This document shows, one piece after another, positions 5,708 through 14,091 of a DNA stretch of 36,641 bases (its first letter is position 1; the number at the start of each line of letters is the position of its first letter). This DNA is from Candidatus Bathyarchaeota archaeon A05DMB-3 (GTDB lineage Archaea > Thermoproteota > Bathyarchaeia > Bathyarchaeales > Bathycorpusculaceae). A program made the translations under genes and the position numbers. The DNA lies in assembly GCA_019685555.1 (NCBI GenBank), contig JABFQN010000017.1, positions 1-36,641 on the forward strand, given 5' to 3'. A model generated the notes under the pieces. The model was not told the origin of the DNA. It worked only from the letters and a program-made list of their open reading frames with translations, and did not search any database.

Positions 5708-6605
5708 GAAGCTTAAGTCTGGATTAAACAGTTTAGTGAACAAAATTACAACCACCGAACTTAAAGCTGAAAATCTCCGCCCCACACTTTCCGAATTTAA
5801 ACTAAACCTAATAGAAAACGATGTAGCAGTGCCAGTGGCGGAACATATATGCAGCGAAATGGAAAAACGCCTAGATGGAGTCCAAGTTAAGAGACTTGAA
5901 GATAAACGGAAAATAGTGGAGAAAAACCTCCGCGAAGTGCTTCTGGAAGTTATGCTAACCAACAACAAAATAGAATTGTTCAAGGCTATTGAAGAAAAGC
6001 GTCGGAAGAATGAACCTTTTGTCATAGTTTTTGTTGGAATAAATGGCACTGGAAAAACAACCACTATAGCGAAAGTCGCTCGGCTTTTAAACAGAAAGGG
6101 CTACACTGTTGTGCTTGCATGCAGCGACACCTACCGTGCAGGCTCCATCGAGCAATTAGAAAACCATGCTAGACGTCTAGGCGTAAAGATGATAAGACAC
6201 AAATACGGTGCAGATCCAGCGGCGGTAGCTTACGACGCAATAAACCACGCAAAAGCCCATGGAATACACGTTGTTTTGATAGACACTGCTGGGCGAATGC
6301 AGACAAACAGAAACTTGATGAACGAACTTGCAAAGATTAAACGTGTTGTAAACCCCGATTTGACAATTTTAACAGTAGATGCGTTAACGGGAAACGACGC
6401 AGTCATGCAAGCTGAAGAGTTCCATAAAAGTGTGGGCGTAGACGCCACAATATTAACGAAAGTGGACGCAGACATTAAAGGCGGTTCAGCCCTAAGCGTA
6501 ACCTACGTCACACAAAAACCCATCCTATTTGTCGGAACAGGACAGAAATACGAGGACCTAGACGAGTTTAACCCAGAAAAATTCGTGAACATGATATTAA
6601 GATAA
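5700..6605 (+). CDS. ftsY: Signal recognition particle receptor FtsY
   Basis: SRP-receptor GTPase that docks ribosome-nascent chain complexes at the membrane. The 301-aa protein has a helical N domain (1-100) and a G domain. Motifs seen are GINGTGKTT (G1, 113-121), DTYRAGS (143-149), DTAGRMQ (195-201), TKVD (253-256) and GTGQKYEDL (279-287). There is no long acidic A domain, as is usual in archaea. ATG 5700 overlaps the pfdA stop by 8 nt. It is the last gene of this run and converges with the carbamoyltransferase. Confidence 0.96.
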   Translation: MFEKLKSGLNSLVNKITTTELKAENLRPTLSEFKLNLIENDVAVPVAEHICSEMEKRLDGVQVKRLEDKRKIVEKNLREVLLEVMLTNNKIELFKAIEEKRRKNEPFVIVFVGINGTGKTTTIAKVARLLNRKGYTVVLACSDTYRAGSIEQLENHARRLGVKMIRHKYGADPAAVAYDAINHAKAHGIHVVLIDTAGRMQTNRNLMNELAKIKRVVNPDLTILTVDALTGNDAVMQAEEFHKSVGVDATILTKVDADIKGGSALSVTYVTQKPILFVGTGQKYEDLDEFNPEKFVNMILR

Positions 6606-6626
6606 TGGAAGTTTTAGGCTTTTACT

Positions 6627-7556
6627 TCAATATTTTCCAAGGAGCTTTAGTAGTATAGCCTTTGCAGAATAAAGCCTATTTCCACTCTGCTCATAAATTA
6701 TTGATTTCGAGCTTTCTATTACATCTGAGCTTATTTCGTAGCCTCTGTGGATTGGCATGTCATGCATTATGTAAGCGCTGCTTCCATGTAATAGCTCTTT
6801 ATTTATTTGATAAGGCATCATAAGCCTAAGACGCTTCTCTTTCTCTGCAGCAAATTTTGGGTCTGTGAAGAACTCCATGTCAACCCATGTATCAGTGTAA
6901 ACAAAATCGGCATCCTTCACAGCTTGTTTAACGTCAAGTGTTGTCTCATACAGCCCGGTTTTCTTGGCTTCTTCAAGAAGCTCATTGTCCCTTGAAGGTT
7001 TATTAAATATCGGCGTCACCGTGGTTATTTTTACCCCAGTTTTTGTGCATCCTTCAATAAGCGAGTTGCAAACGTTGTTGTGAACACCGATGTAAACCAG
7101 TTTCAAGCCCTTCAGTTTGCCTTTCTTCTCCTTCATAGTCATGAGGTCTGCTATGGCTTGGCTTGGGTGGTATTTTTCGTCACAACCATTTATCACTGGA
7201 ACCCGTGAAGCGTTTGCCATAACCTGTAAATCGGCATTTCTAAGAAACCTCGCCATAATACAGTCAACGTTCCGCGACAAATACTGGGTTTCATCATATA
7301 TGTCGGCTATTGCAAAGTTTGTAGTTCTCCAGTCGATGTAAAGCGCGTGGCCTCCAAGCTGGGTCATGGCAACTTCAAAGGAAACTCTTGTCCTTGTTGA
7401 AGTTTTCTGGAAGATCATAGCTAAAGACTTGCCGTCAAGGGCTTTTCCATATTTTTCAGGGTTCTGTTTAACCTCAATAGCCTTATCAACCATTTCCATA
7501 AGCTGCTGCCCAGACAGCCCCTTAAAATTAATCAAATGCATTTTTCCCAGCTCCAT
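6627..7556 (-). CDS. Ornithine carbamoyltransferase-like enzyme (substrate uncertain)
   Basis: Transcarbamylase fold of 309 aa, similar in length to ornithine carbamoyltransferase. The carbamoyl-phosphate site is present: STRTR at 53-57 and HPSQ at 130-133. The amino-acid substrate side departs from the ornithine pattern. The usual V-S-M-G loop reads TWVDME at 223-228, and the usual HCLP reads HDMP at 265-268 (HDMPIHRG), so the ornithine-contacting Cys is Asp. It may still make citrulline in arginine synthesis, but another amine acceptor is possible. No arginine gene is next to it. ATG 7556 is the start; a second ATG five codons on is also possible. It is divergent from dtdA. Confidence 0.8.
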   Translation of the reverse strand: MELGKMHLINFKGLSGQQLMEMVDKAIEVKQNPEKYGKALDGKSLAMIFQKTSTRTRVSFEVAMTQLGGHALYIDWRTTNFAIADIYDETQYLSRNVDCIMARFLRNADLQVMANASRVPVINGCDEKYHPSQAIADLMTMKEKKGKLKGLKLVYIGVHNNVCNSLIEGCTKTGVKITTVTPIFNKPSRDNELLEEAKKTGLYETTLDVKQAVKDADFVYTDTWVDMEFFTDPKFAAEKEKRLRLMMPYQINKELLHGSSAYIMHDMPIHRGYEISSDVIESSKSIIYEQSGNRLYSAKAILLKLLGKY

Positions 7557-7588
7557 TGAAAGTCTAAAGTTTCAACGGATTTCAGCCA

Positions 7589-7601
7589 TTATAAACTTTA
7601 T
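7589..7601. promoter_or_regulatory. Symmetrical TATA-like element between divergent genes
   Basis: TTATAAACTTTAT sits in the middle of the 79-nt gap, about 33 nt from the start of each flanking gene. It reads as a TATA-like box on both strands, so it may serve both promoters. Confidence 0.4.
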
Positions 7602-7635
7602 GGAAATCTTTTTCTAAACAGAGGGCATCAAATAA

Positions 7636-8472
7636 TTGGGAAGAAAAGTGATTCTGCTAGCGGCTTCCACAAAAGACCCGGCAAGCGTAAACATCACAAA
7701 ACAAATCCTAAACAACTACCCCTTTGAACTCTGCAAGGAAAAATATAAAGAAGCACAAGTTTACACCGCTGAAATTTCGAGACGGGAAGTCAGACTGGCA
7801 GTGCTTGAAAAGGAGTTGGTTTATGCACAAAACATAACTGACTTCGATCCTTCCCTCGAACTCATAATTTTCATTTCAAGGCATAGCAGTGCAAGCGGGA
7901 CCCCAACCCTTTCGGTGCACACTCCGGGAAACCTTGGAGAAGCAGCCTTAGGAGGGATCCCTAGAAAAGTTTCGATTTCCCCTGCAAACGCCATGAGAAC
8001 AGCCCTAAAGACAATGGCAAAACTTGTGGATGAAACGTGTCTCGCTTACAAGGTTTCCTACGAGTGCACCCATCATGGTCCATCAGTGGACAAGCCTACA
8101 ATGTTTGTTGAGCTGGGCAGCTCGCCAAAGCAATGGTCAGATTTGAAAGCCGCGGAAATCGTTGCCCACGCTGCCATGGAAGCTGCTTCAAATTTTGGGA
8201 AAGAAAATGCTGAGGCAGTGCTTGGCATAGGCGGCCCGCATTATAACGAAAAGTTTACAAGAATAGCTTTAGAAAAAGAAATAGCCTTTGGTCACATAAT
8301 CCCAAAATACGCCATCCACGAGGTAAACGGGGAAATTTTAAGGCAATGTATCGAGAAAACCCTTGAAAAGGTTGAGTTGGCGGTGTTGGACTGGAAGGGA
8401 ATAAAGGGTGAAGACAAACCGAAACTTGTTGAAATGCTTGAAAATATCGATATTGAAACCCAAAAAGTTTAA
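7636..8472 (+). CDS. dtdA: Archaeal D-aminoacyl-tRNA deacylase (DtdA/GEK1 family)
   Basis: Zinc-dependent deacylase that removes D-amino acids (such as D-Tyr) wrongly charged to tRNA; it replaces bacterial Dtd in archaea and plants. The 278-aa protein shows the family's blocks: ISRHSSASGTPTLSVHTPGN, CTHHGPSVDKPTMFVE, GIGGPHYNEKFT and AFGHIIPKYA, with conserved His residues as metal ligands. Start TTG 7636, with GAGGG upstream. It is monocistronic and divergent from the carbamoyltransferase. Confidence 0.94.
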   Translation: MGRKVILLAASTKDPASVNITKQILNNYPFELCKEKYKEAQVYTAEISRREVRLAVLEKELVYAQNITDFDPSLELIIFISRHSSASGTPTLSVHTPGNLGEAALGGIPRKVSISPANAMRTALKTMAKLVDETCLAYKVSYECTHHGPSVDKPTMFVELGSSPKQWSDLKAAEIVAHAAMEAASNFGKENAEAVLGIGGPHYNEKFTRIALEKEIAFGHIIPKYAIHEVNGEILRQCIEKTLEKVELAVLDWKGIKGEDKPKLVEMLENIDIETQKV

Positions 8473-8554
8473 CACAAGGCTATTAGCAAATTTACTCTAG
8501 AAATAGAAAAGTTAATAGAAATGCGTGTTATCTAACTGAAACACATTGCGGTAG

Positions 8555-8728
8555 ATGAAGATGGGTTTAAGGTCTTTCCTATCCCAATGCGCCAGAACAT
8601 TAAAGCTGGCGGTAAAACCTGGAAAAAGCGAGCTGTGGCTATCGATAAAAATATGCTTTCTAGGCATAGGCGTAGTCGGACTCGTAGGTTTTGTGATAAA
8701 GTTGTTGACCAGCGCGATTCCATACTAA
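8555..8728 (+). CDS. secE: Preprotein translocase subunit SecE (Sec61 gamma)
   Basis: A short tail-anchored translocon subunit of 57 aa (55 from ATG 8561). An amphipathic segment (LSQCARTLKLAVKPGKSELW) leads to one membrane helix (FLGIGVVGLVGFVIKLL) and a short SAIPY tail. SecE directly before nusG is the normal archaeal order. Two ATGs (8555, 8561) are in frame; a stop at 8552 limits the start. Confidence 0.9.
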   Translation: MKMGLRSFLSQCARTLKLAVKPGKSELWLSIKICFLGIGVVGLVGFVIKLLTSAIPY

Positions 8729-8746
8729 ACCAGAGGGAGCAAAACC

Positions 8747-9208
8747 ATGGAAAACCGGCCAACGAAAATTTTCGCCGTAAGAATCACAACAGGACAGGAA
8801 AGAAATGTGGCTAAGCTTGTGGCAGCAAGAATCGAGATGAACAAGATACCCGTAAAAGCCATTCTTGTTCCAGACACCCTCAGGGGATACATATTTATGG
8901 AAGCGGAAGGCCCCCACTTTGTGGAGCAAGCCATAGCCGGAATAAAACACGTAAGGTCTAGAGTCCCAGACTTCGTCAACTTCTCAGAAATAGAAAAATA
9001 CATTGTTAGAAAACCAATCATTGAAGAGTTAAGCGAAAACGACATAGTTGAGGTGACCGGTGGACCCTTCAAGGGGATGCGAGCCAAAATAACCCGCATT
9101 GACAAGACTAAGGAGGAAGTCACTCTGGAACTTCTTGAAGCCACATTCACGTTGCCAATAACCGTTCACTCGGACTATGTTAAACTTGTGGAGAAGGCGA
9201 AAACCTAG
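8747..9208 (+). CDS. spt5: Transcription elongation factor Spt5 (NusG)
   Basis: Clamp-associated elongation factor of RNA polymerase; works with Spt4. The 153-aa protein has an NGN domain (about 6-90: FAVRITTGQERNVAKLVAAR, then GYIFMEAEG) and one KOW domain (about 98-148: NDIVEVTGGPFKGMRAKI). ATG 8747 has GAGGGAG before it. It lies 18 nt after secE and 14 nt before rpl11, in one operon. Confidence 0.95.
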   Translation: MENRPTKIFAVRITTGQERNVAKLVAARIEMNKIPVKAILVPDTLRGYIFMEAEGPHFVEQAIAGIKHVRSRVPDFVNFSEIEKYIVRKPIIEELSENDIVEVTGGPFKGMRAKITRIDKTKEEVTLELLEATFTLPITVHSDYVKLVEKAKT

Positions 9209-9222
9209 ATAGGTGAAACATT

Positions 9223-9717
9223 ATGAGTGAAAAGAAAATTGTGGAATTGCTTGTAAGCGGAGGACAAGCGACGGCAGGCCCTCCGTTAGGACCGGCTTTA
9301 GGTCCTTTAGGCATAAACGTTCTAGCAGTTGTGAATAAGATAAATGAGCTTACAAAAGATTATGCTGGAATGAAGGTTCCAGTGAAGGTCGCCGTTGACC
9401 CCGAAACTAAAGAGTTCGAAGTCAGCGTTGGAACTCCCACAACATCAGCCTTAATTGTAAGTGAACTGAAAATCGCGAAGGGTTCAGGAAACCCAAAGAC
9501 ACAGAAAGTAGGAAACCTCTCCATGGAACAGCTTATACGCATATCAAAGATTAAACGCTCTGAGTTGTTGTCAAAAACGTTGAAATCTGCAGTTAAGGAA
9601 ATCCTCGGAACATGCGTGAGCATGGGAGTTACAGTCGAAGGAAAAGACCCGAAAGAAGTTATAAGAGAAATCGATGAAGGAAAATATGACCAAATATTTG
9701 CCGAAAGCAAAGCCTAA
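9223..9717 (+). CDS. rpl11: Ribosomal protein L11
   Basis: Stalk-base protein that binds the GTPase centre of 23S rRNA. It has the signature GGQATAGPPLGPALGPLGIN at the N-terminus and an rRNA-binding C-terminal domain with LLSKTLKSAVKEILGTC. The length of 164 aa is normal. ATG 9223 follows GGTGAAAC. Confidence 0.96.
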   Translation: MSEKKIVELLVSGGQATAGPPLGPALGPLGINVLAVVNKINELTKDYAGMKVPVKVAVDPETKEFEVSVGTPTTSALIVSELKIAKGSGNPKTQKVGNLSMEQLIRISKIKRSELLSKTLKSAVKEILGTCVSMGVTVEGKDPKEVIREIDEGKYDQIFAESKA

Positions 9718-9724
9718 GAGAACC

Positions 9725-9736
9725 TTTTTATAATGG
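9725..9736 (+). promoter_or_regulatory. Internal TATA promoter before rpl1
   Basis: TTTTTATAATGG lies 35-46 nt upstream of the rpl1 ATG, in the only sizeable gap of this operon. It suggests that rpl1–rplP0–rpl12 can be transcribed separately. Confidence 0.5.
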
Positions 9737-9770
9737 CTTAATAACCCATCCATGGTACGGAGCCCCAAAA

Positions 9771-10424
9771 ATGTCAATAGAGCCGAAAAAAATATTAGCT
9801 GCTGTTAAGGAGGCGAAAGAGAAAGCAGAAAAGAGAAACTTCACCCAGTCAGTGGAGCTTATCTTGACACTGCAAGACATAGACATGAAATCGCCGGGAG
9901 GCAGGCTTCAAGAAAATGTGGAATTGCCTTATCCTCCGCCTGAAAAAACAAACAAGATATGCGTAATCGCCACTGGGGAACTGGCGCTTAAAGCGAAAAG
10001 AGCTAACGCAGATCTTGTAATGGACAGGGCTCAGCTTGAAGGGCTTGCGGGAAAGAAAAAGGAACTGCGGAAAATCGCCAACGATTATGATTTCTTCATA
10101 GTTGAAGCCCCTCTCATGCCGCTTGTGGGCAAAATTTTAGGCGCTGTTCTTGGACCGAGAGGAAAAATGCCCATACCAGCTCCGCCAACGGCAGACATAG
10201 AAAGTTTGCTGAACAAGTACCGCAGAACAGTTGTGATTAGGATGCGTAACCAACCAGTAATCCAATGCCTTATCGGAACAGAAAACATGAAGGAAGAGGA
10301 AATAGTAGAAAACATACAAGCTGTTTTGAGAACTATTGAAGGAAAAATGAAGAGAGGAATAAAAAACGTTAAATTAGTTTGTATAAAAACAACCATGGGT
10401 GCCCCGGTAAAAATTAAACCATGA
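9771..10424 (+). CDS. rpl1: Ribosomal protein L1
   Basis: Protein of the L1 stalk; in several archaea it also represses its own mRNA. The 217-aa sequence includes FTQSVELILTLQDIDMKSP, the central FFIVEAPLMPLVGKILG and LGPRGKMPIPAP. ATG 9771 follows the internal promoter. Its last codon overlaps the rplP0 start as ATGA, indicating coupled translation. Confidence 0.96.
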   Translation: MSIEPKKILAAVKEAKEKAEKRNFTQSVELILTLQDIDMKSPGGRLQENVELPYPPPEKTNKICVIATGELALKAKRANADLVMDRAQLEGLAGKKKELRKIANDYDFFIVEAPLMPLVGKILGAVLGPRGKMPIPAPPTADIESLLNKYRRTVVIRMRNQPVIQCLIGTENMKEEEIVENIQAVLRTIEGKMKRGIKNVKLVCIKTTMGAPVKIKP

Positions 10425-11314
10425 AAGAGGGAGCGCGTCTGCCGTCTCAACAAGTTTTAGAAGAAAAAATCAGCGAAGTTGAAGAGATAACGAAACTTCT
10501 GAAGCAGTATAGAGTGGTGGGCATAGCAAATCTCCAAAAAGTTAGAGCCCCCCAGCTTCAAGAATTTAAAAGAAAATTGGCGGCAGATGCCTACATGCGT
10601 GTTATAAAAAATACTATAATGAAAAGAGCCATTGAAAACTGCGGTGAAAAACCTGAACTGGAAAAACTTGAGAAATATTTAACGGGGCCAAATGTTTTCC
10701 TTTTCACAAACGCGAACCCGTTTAAACTAGCACTGCTCCTCGAGAAAGGCAAAGTTCGGACAACGGCAAAAGCCGGCGACATAGCATCCTTCGATGTAAT
10801 AGTTCCAGCAGGGAACACTGGGCAGCCTCCTGGGCCAATAATCAGCCAATTGAACGCTGTTGGTTTACCGACAAGGATAGAGGCTGGAAGCGTTTGGATA
10901 ACTAAAGACACGTTGGTGGCGCGTAAAGGCGACGTTATCTCTGAAAGACTTGCAAGCGTACTTTCGAAGCTTGGGATAAAACCAGTGGAGGCAGGGTTGA
11001 TAATGAAGGTGGTGTACGATGAGGGCTTAATAATAGAGGGTGAACAGCTCAAAATAGACTTGGATGAAATGAGAAGACAAATTGAAAATGCTCATGGAGA
11101 AGCCTTTAAACTTTCATTAGGAGTAGCTTACCCAACAAGAGAAAACATACAAGCCCTAATACGTATCGCCCACCAAGAAGCGTATGCCCTCTCATTGGGT
11201 GCAGCCGTACCAACAAAAGAAACAATAAAAGACCTTATTAGGAAGGCATACGCCGAAATGTTAAGTTTAAGTATGAGAATTCCCAATTTGGAAGGGAAAA
11301 CCAAACAAGACTGA
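10421..11314 (+). CDS. rplP0: Ribosomal stalk protein P0 (L10), lacking the acidic C-terminal tail
   Basis: Base of the factor-binding stalk. The rRNA-binding domain is seen at about 15-105 (YRVVGIANLQKVRAPQLQEF, MRVIKNTIMKRA) and the insertion domain at about 110-185 (PAGNTGQPPGPIISQLNAVG). The C-terminal spine has three related helices (AFKLSLGVAYPT, AYALSLGAAVPT, MLSLSMRIPN) that should each bind an L12 dimer. The protein then stops at residue 297. Archaeal P0 commonly carries a Glu/Lys-rich tail ending like GLGALFG; none exists here, and none is seen in other frames before rpl12. Confidence 0.94.
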   Translation: MKEGARLPSQQVLEEKISEVEEITKLLKQYRVVGIANLQKVRAPQLQEFKRKLAADAYMRVIKNTIMKRAIENCGEKPELEKLEKYLTGPNVFLFTNANPFKLALLLEKGKVRTTAKAGDIASFDVIVPAGNTGQPPGPIISQLNAVGLPTRIEAGSVWITKDTLVARKGDVISERLASVLSKLGIKPVEAGLIMKVVYDEGLIIEGEQLKIDLDEMRRQIENAHGEAFKLSLGVAYPTRENIQALIRIAHQEAYALSLGAAVPTKETIKDLIRKAYAEMLSLSMRIPNLEGKTKQD

Positions 11315-11349
11315 AAAGGTTAAAATAGCTGAGTAGAGGTGAATGAAGT

Positions 11350-11667
11350 ATGGAATACATATATGCTGCAATGCTCCTTCACAAGGCTGGAAAAGAAATA
11401 AACGAGGAAAACCTAACACAAGTTTTAACAGCAGCGGGAATAAACGTTGACGCTGTAAGAGTAAAAGCCTTAGTGGCTTCCCTATCTGAAGTTAACATAG
11501 ACGAAGTTCTCAAATCATCTCCAACAGTTATGGCTGCCCCAGCAGCACCGGTGGCAACACCCACAGCAGAAACCAAACCAAAGGAAGAAGAGAAGAAAAA
11601 GAAAGAAGAAGAGGAAAAAGCAAAAGAAGAAGCTGCCCTCGAAGGACTTGGAGCACTTTTCGGCTAA
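11350..11667 (+). CDS. rpl12: Ribosomal protein L12 (P1 type)
   Basis: Acidic stalk protein, present as dimers on P0, that recruits translation factors. The N-terminal dimerisation domain begins [20 protein letters not shown]. It is followed by an Ala/Pro hinge (about 56-72), a Lys/Glu run and the factor-binding end GLGALFG. ATG 11350 follows a good GAGGTGA. Last gene of the stalk operon. Confidence 0.96.
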   Translation: MEYIYAAMLLHKAGKEINEENLTQVLTAAGINVDAVRVKALVASLSEVNIDEVLKSSPTVMAAPAAPVATPTAETKPKEEEKKKKEEEEKAKEEAALEGLGALFG

Positions 11668-11718
11668 AAATAACTTCATCTTAAACCTAATTTCTGTTTC
11701 ACAGAAAAGCCTAACAAC

Positions 11719-11728
11719 AAATATAAAC
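11719..11728 (+). promoter_or_regulatory. TATA box for the DUF523 gene
   Basis: AAATATAAAC is centred about 27 nt upstream of the ATG at 11751, so the transcript is probably leaderless. Confidence 0.45.
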
Positions 11729-11750
11729 ACAATATCGGCTATCAATTTTT

Positions 11751-12164
11751 ATGAAACTTTGCAGTGCATGCCTATTAGGGGTAAAATGCAGATACAACGG
11801 AAAAAGTGCACTTAACAGAAAAGTTGTTGCTTTATTAAAGGCCGAAGTTTTAATTCCCGTTTGCCCTGAACAGCTAGGAGGCTTACCAACACCACGAGAA
11901 CCAGCAGAGATAAGAGGAAAAAGAGTTATCACAAGGTCTGGAAAAGACGTTACAGAAAATTTCTTGCGGGGAGCAGGGCAAGTCTTAAAGCTAGCGAAAC
12001 TTTTCGGCGTTAAAGAGGCTGTTTTAAAGCAAGGAAGCCCCTCATGTGGTTGCGGGCGAATTTACAATGGAACTTTCTCAGGCAAAACCGTCAAAGGCGA
12101 CGGGGTTACAGCGGCTTTGTTAAAAAAGAATGGAATCAAGGTAATCACCGAAGAAGACTTATAG
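11751..12164 (+). CDS. DUF523 (YbbK/TudS-like) iron-sulfur protein
   Basis: The DUF523 family includes TudS, an enzyme reported to desulfurise 2-thiouracil with a [4Fe-4S] cluster. The 137-aa protein has the family cysteines C4, C7, C13 (CSACLLGVKC), C38 in VCPEQLGGLPTPR, and C99/C101 in SPSCGCG. The remaining family elements GKDVTENFLRGA and KGDGVTAALL are present. Start ATG 11751. It converges with the presenilin-like gene. Substrate in this organism is unknown; a link to thionucleobase salvage is an inference from the family. Confidence 0.82.
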   Translation: MKLCSACLLGVKCRYNGKSALNRKVVALLKAEVLIPVCPEQLGGLPTPREPAEIRGKRVITRSGKDVTENFLRGAGQVLKLAKLFGVKEAVLKQGSPSCGCGRIYNGTFSGKTVKGDGVTAALLKKNGIKVITEEDL

Positions 12165-12169
12165 AAATT

Positions 12170-13192
12170 TCAGTTTTTTGTCGCTGTTGACTTGCCACCC
12201 TTTAAAACCTTGAAAAGCATGATAGGAATCCAGCCGCAAATAATCATCAGAGTCCCAGGAAAAGCTTGTAACGCAAAGGTTAGTATTAAGGTTTCAAAGA
12301 TGAAGAAGGAGGCTGCCATTGCTGCGGCTGACAGAACTGCAAAGTTTTTGCCAAATTTTTTGTAGGTCTGCACTGCTATTAATCCCGCAAAGAAAAAGTC
12401 GCCTAAGCCAAGGGACATGTAAAGGGCTCCTCCCCATTCGGTTATTATTTGGGGAAATGTTGGCACAATTATTAGTATTGGAAGCCTTAACCCAGATACG
12501 TGGATTGCCGCTGAAATCATCGTTCTTGTTACCAGGACAAGGATTATGTCTGCTGCTGTTAAAAGTCCCACAAAAGTGAGGGATGTTCTCCAGGTGAAAA
12601 GGCTTCCGAGGTAGAGGATTATCAAAATGGCGAATACTCCGCCGTACACATTTAATAGGTATGGAAACCATATTGGAGTTTGGTTATAGAAGACATAGAG
12701 AATTAAGAACAAGGCTGGTGGCAAGGCAGCCAAATACCACCTTTCATCCACGCGTGTTCTAGTTTCTTCATAAAGTAGGGCTATGAAGGAAAAACCGCAT
12801 AGACAGAAAAAGGCTGCGGCGCCATAAGCAGCTAAGTCGCTTAAAGAGTTTATGTAAAGGAAGCTGATGGTTGCCGCTAAAAAGCTAACCACAAGAAACG
12901 CCGTACAGAAAATTTTGGCTTTATCTTTTTGGAAATCTGAGAAGATATAAGAAAAAATGAAGAGCAACACTGAATAAGCGAAGAGAAAAACTATCATAAT
13001 AGCCATCCGTGGCACAAGCGCCATAATTGATACTGCCATGCTCATCGCTGCTACAAGCATGAAGGCATCTTTAATCTTAAATTCTCTCTCCTCAAAGGTT
13101 GCCTTCAACTTCCTTTCAACTTTTTCGTTGAGGAGCATGGCTATCACGGTGACAGCAAAAAGCGTCAAGGGCATGGCGATGTCGAAATACAT
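12170..13192 (-). CDS. Presenilin/signal-peptide-peptidase-like intramembrane aspartyl protease
   Basis: A 340-aa polytopic membrane protein with about nine hydrophobic segments. The key signs are the GLGD motif at 262-265 (catalytic Asp265) and an Asp215 in the preceding membrane helix (AADIILVLVTR). These match the paired aspartates of archaeal presenilin-like proteases (family A22). The canonical third motif PAL near the C-terminus is not clear; FPGTLMIICGW stands there. ATG 13192. A 26-nt gap separates it from the methyltransferase gene, which is upstream on the same strand. Substrates are unknown; members cut peptides inside the membrane. Confidence 0.75.
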   Translation of the reverse strand: MYFDIAMPLTLFAVTVIAMLLNEKVERKLKATFEEREFKIKDAFMLVAAMSMAVSIMALVPRMAIMIVFLFAYSVLLFIFSYIFSDFQKDKAKIFCTAFLVVSFLAATISFLYINSLSDLAAYGAAAFFCLCGFSFIALLYEETRTRVDERWYLAALPPALFLILYVFYNQTPIWFPYLLNVYGGVFAILIILYLGSLFTWRTSLTFVGLLTAADIILVLVTRTMISAAIHVSGLRLPILIIVPTFPQIITEWGGALYMSLGLGDFFFAGLIAVQTYKKFGKNFAVLSAAAMAASFFIFETLILTFALQAFPGTLMIICGWIPIMLFKVLKGGKSTATKN

Positions 13193-13218
13193 AAACCCAC
13201 AATAATAGAAACAAACAT

Positions 13219-14091
13219 TTAAACCTTAAAGCTGAAGGTGCAGTTGAAAACGGCGAGGGTAGCGATAAGCGCCTCTTCCGTTCGAACAGTTTCTGTGCAT
13301 TGCCCCGGAACAGTGTTAACAACAAAATCCACAACCTCAGCTAATTTGAGCCCTTCCTTTTTGGCTATTTCGTAAAGCCCTTGCGTTGGAGCACCAAAAA
13401 TCACTAGCACGGTTTGGCTGTTCTTCCATTTTTCTGCAATTTTTTCCTTGACATCGTTGAAGGCAGCACCATGTTTTGAAGTGGCAATTTTTAAGGCAAA
13501 CCGTCCGCTTTTTGCAAGTCTTCCAAACGTGTTTTTCCAGACGGTTACTTTATATCCCCAATAGTAAGGTATCTCTTGGCTTTTTTTCAATTCTGCTACA
13601 ACTTGTTCACCAATATTTGTGATTTTTACAGTTACTCTTTTGCCTAGGCGCAGATGTTTTTGCTGAATCAGGGCTGGTTTTTCAACGCCAATATCCACAA
13701 GTGTGCCCATCCTAGTTTTTGCTAGTGTAACGCCATCACGGTATTCGCCAAATGTTAAGTCTACCACCCTCTTGCCAAGGGTATGATGGGGTGTTCTCAA
13801 AGGTGGCAGAATCCCAGCATATCGCAGTTGAGGTTTTAATTTAAACAGTCTTTTCCGCAGGTACTGAGGAGTCTCCATATATGAAAGCATGGTGGCTATT
13901 AAATCCATGTCGGCTTTGCGGTTTACTCCCGGCTGGTCTTGGTAAATTATTATTTCTTCAACGCCGAAAATTGCCGCGGCTCTTCCTATCAAGCCTATTT
14001 TAGAGGTTTTTTCTCGCAGATGAGGAGTGTCAGAAACTACTGATGCGGGAATGGCTATTGAAATACGCTTTCTATGCAATTTTTCCACCAA
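13219..14091 (-). CDS. SPOUT-family RNA methyltransferase (COG2106 / C9orf114-like)
   Basis: SAM-dependent SPOUT methyltransferase of the family holding human C9orf114 (SPOUT1), predicted to act on RNA uridine. The N-terminal part starts RKRISIAIPASVVSD and includes KIGLIGRAAAIFGVEEIIIY. An OB-like insertion spans about 115-180 (VVDLTFGEYRDGVTLAKTR, GTLVDIG). The C-terminal knot region is LVIFGAPTQGLYEIAKKEG and VPGQCTETVRTEEALIATLA. Start TTG 14091, 290 aa. The RNA target is not known from sequence. Confidence 0.85.
   Translation of the reverse strand: MVEKLHRKRISIAIPASVVSDTPHLREKTSKIGLIGRAAAIFGVEEIIIYQDQPGVNRKADMDLIATMLSYMETPQYLRKRLFKLKPQLRYAGILPPLRTPHHTLGKRVVDLTFGEYRDGVTLAKTRMGTLVDIGVEKPALIQQKHLRLGKRVTVKITNIGEQVVAELKKSQEIPYYWGYKVTVWKNTFGRLAKSGRFALKIATSKHGAAFNDVKEKIAEKWKNSQTVLVIFGAPTQGLYEIAKKEGLKLAEVVDFVVNTVPGQCTETVRTEEALIATLAVFNCTFSFKV

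Noticed and set aside
11580-11640. Purine-rich repeats in rpl12 and rpl31e as possible DNA repeats
   Set aside because: They encode Lys/Glu-rich tails and follow codon use; no repeat-unit structure.
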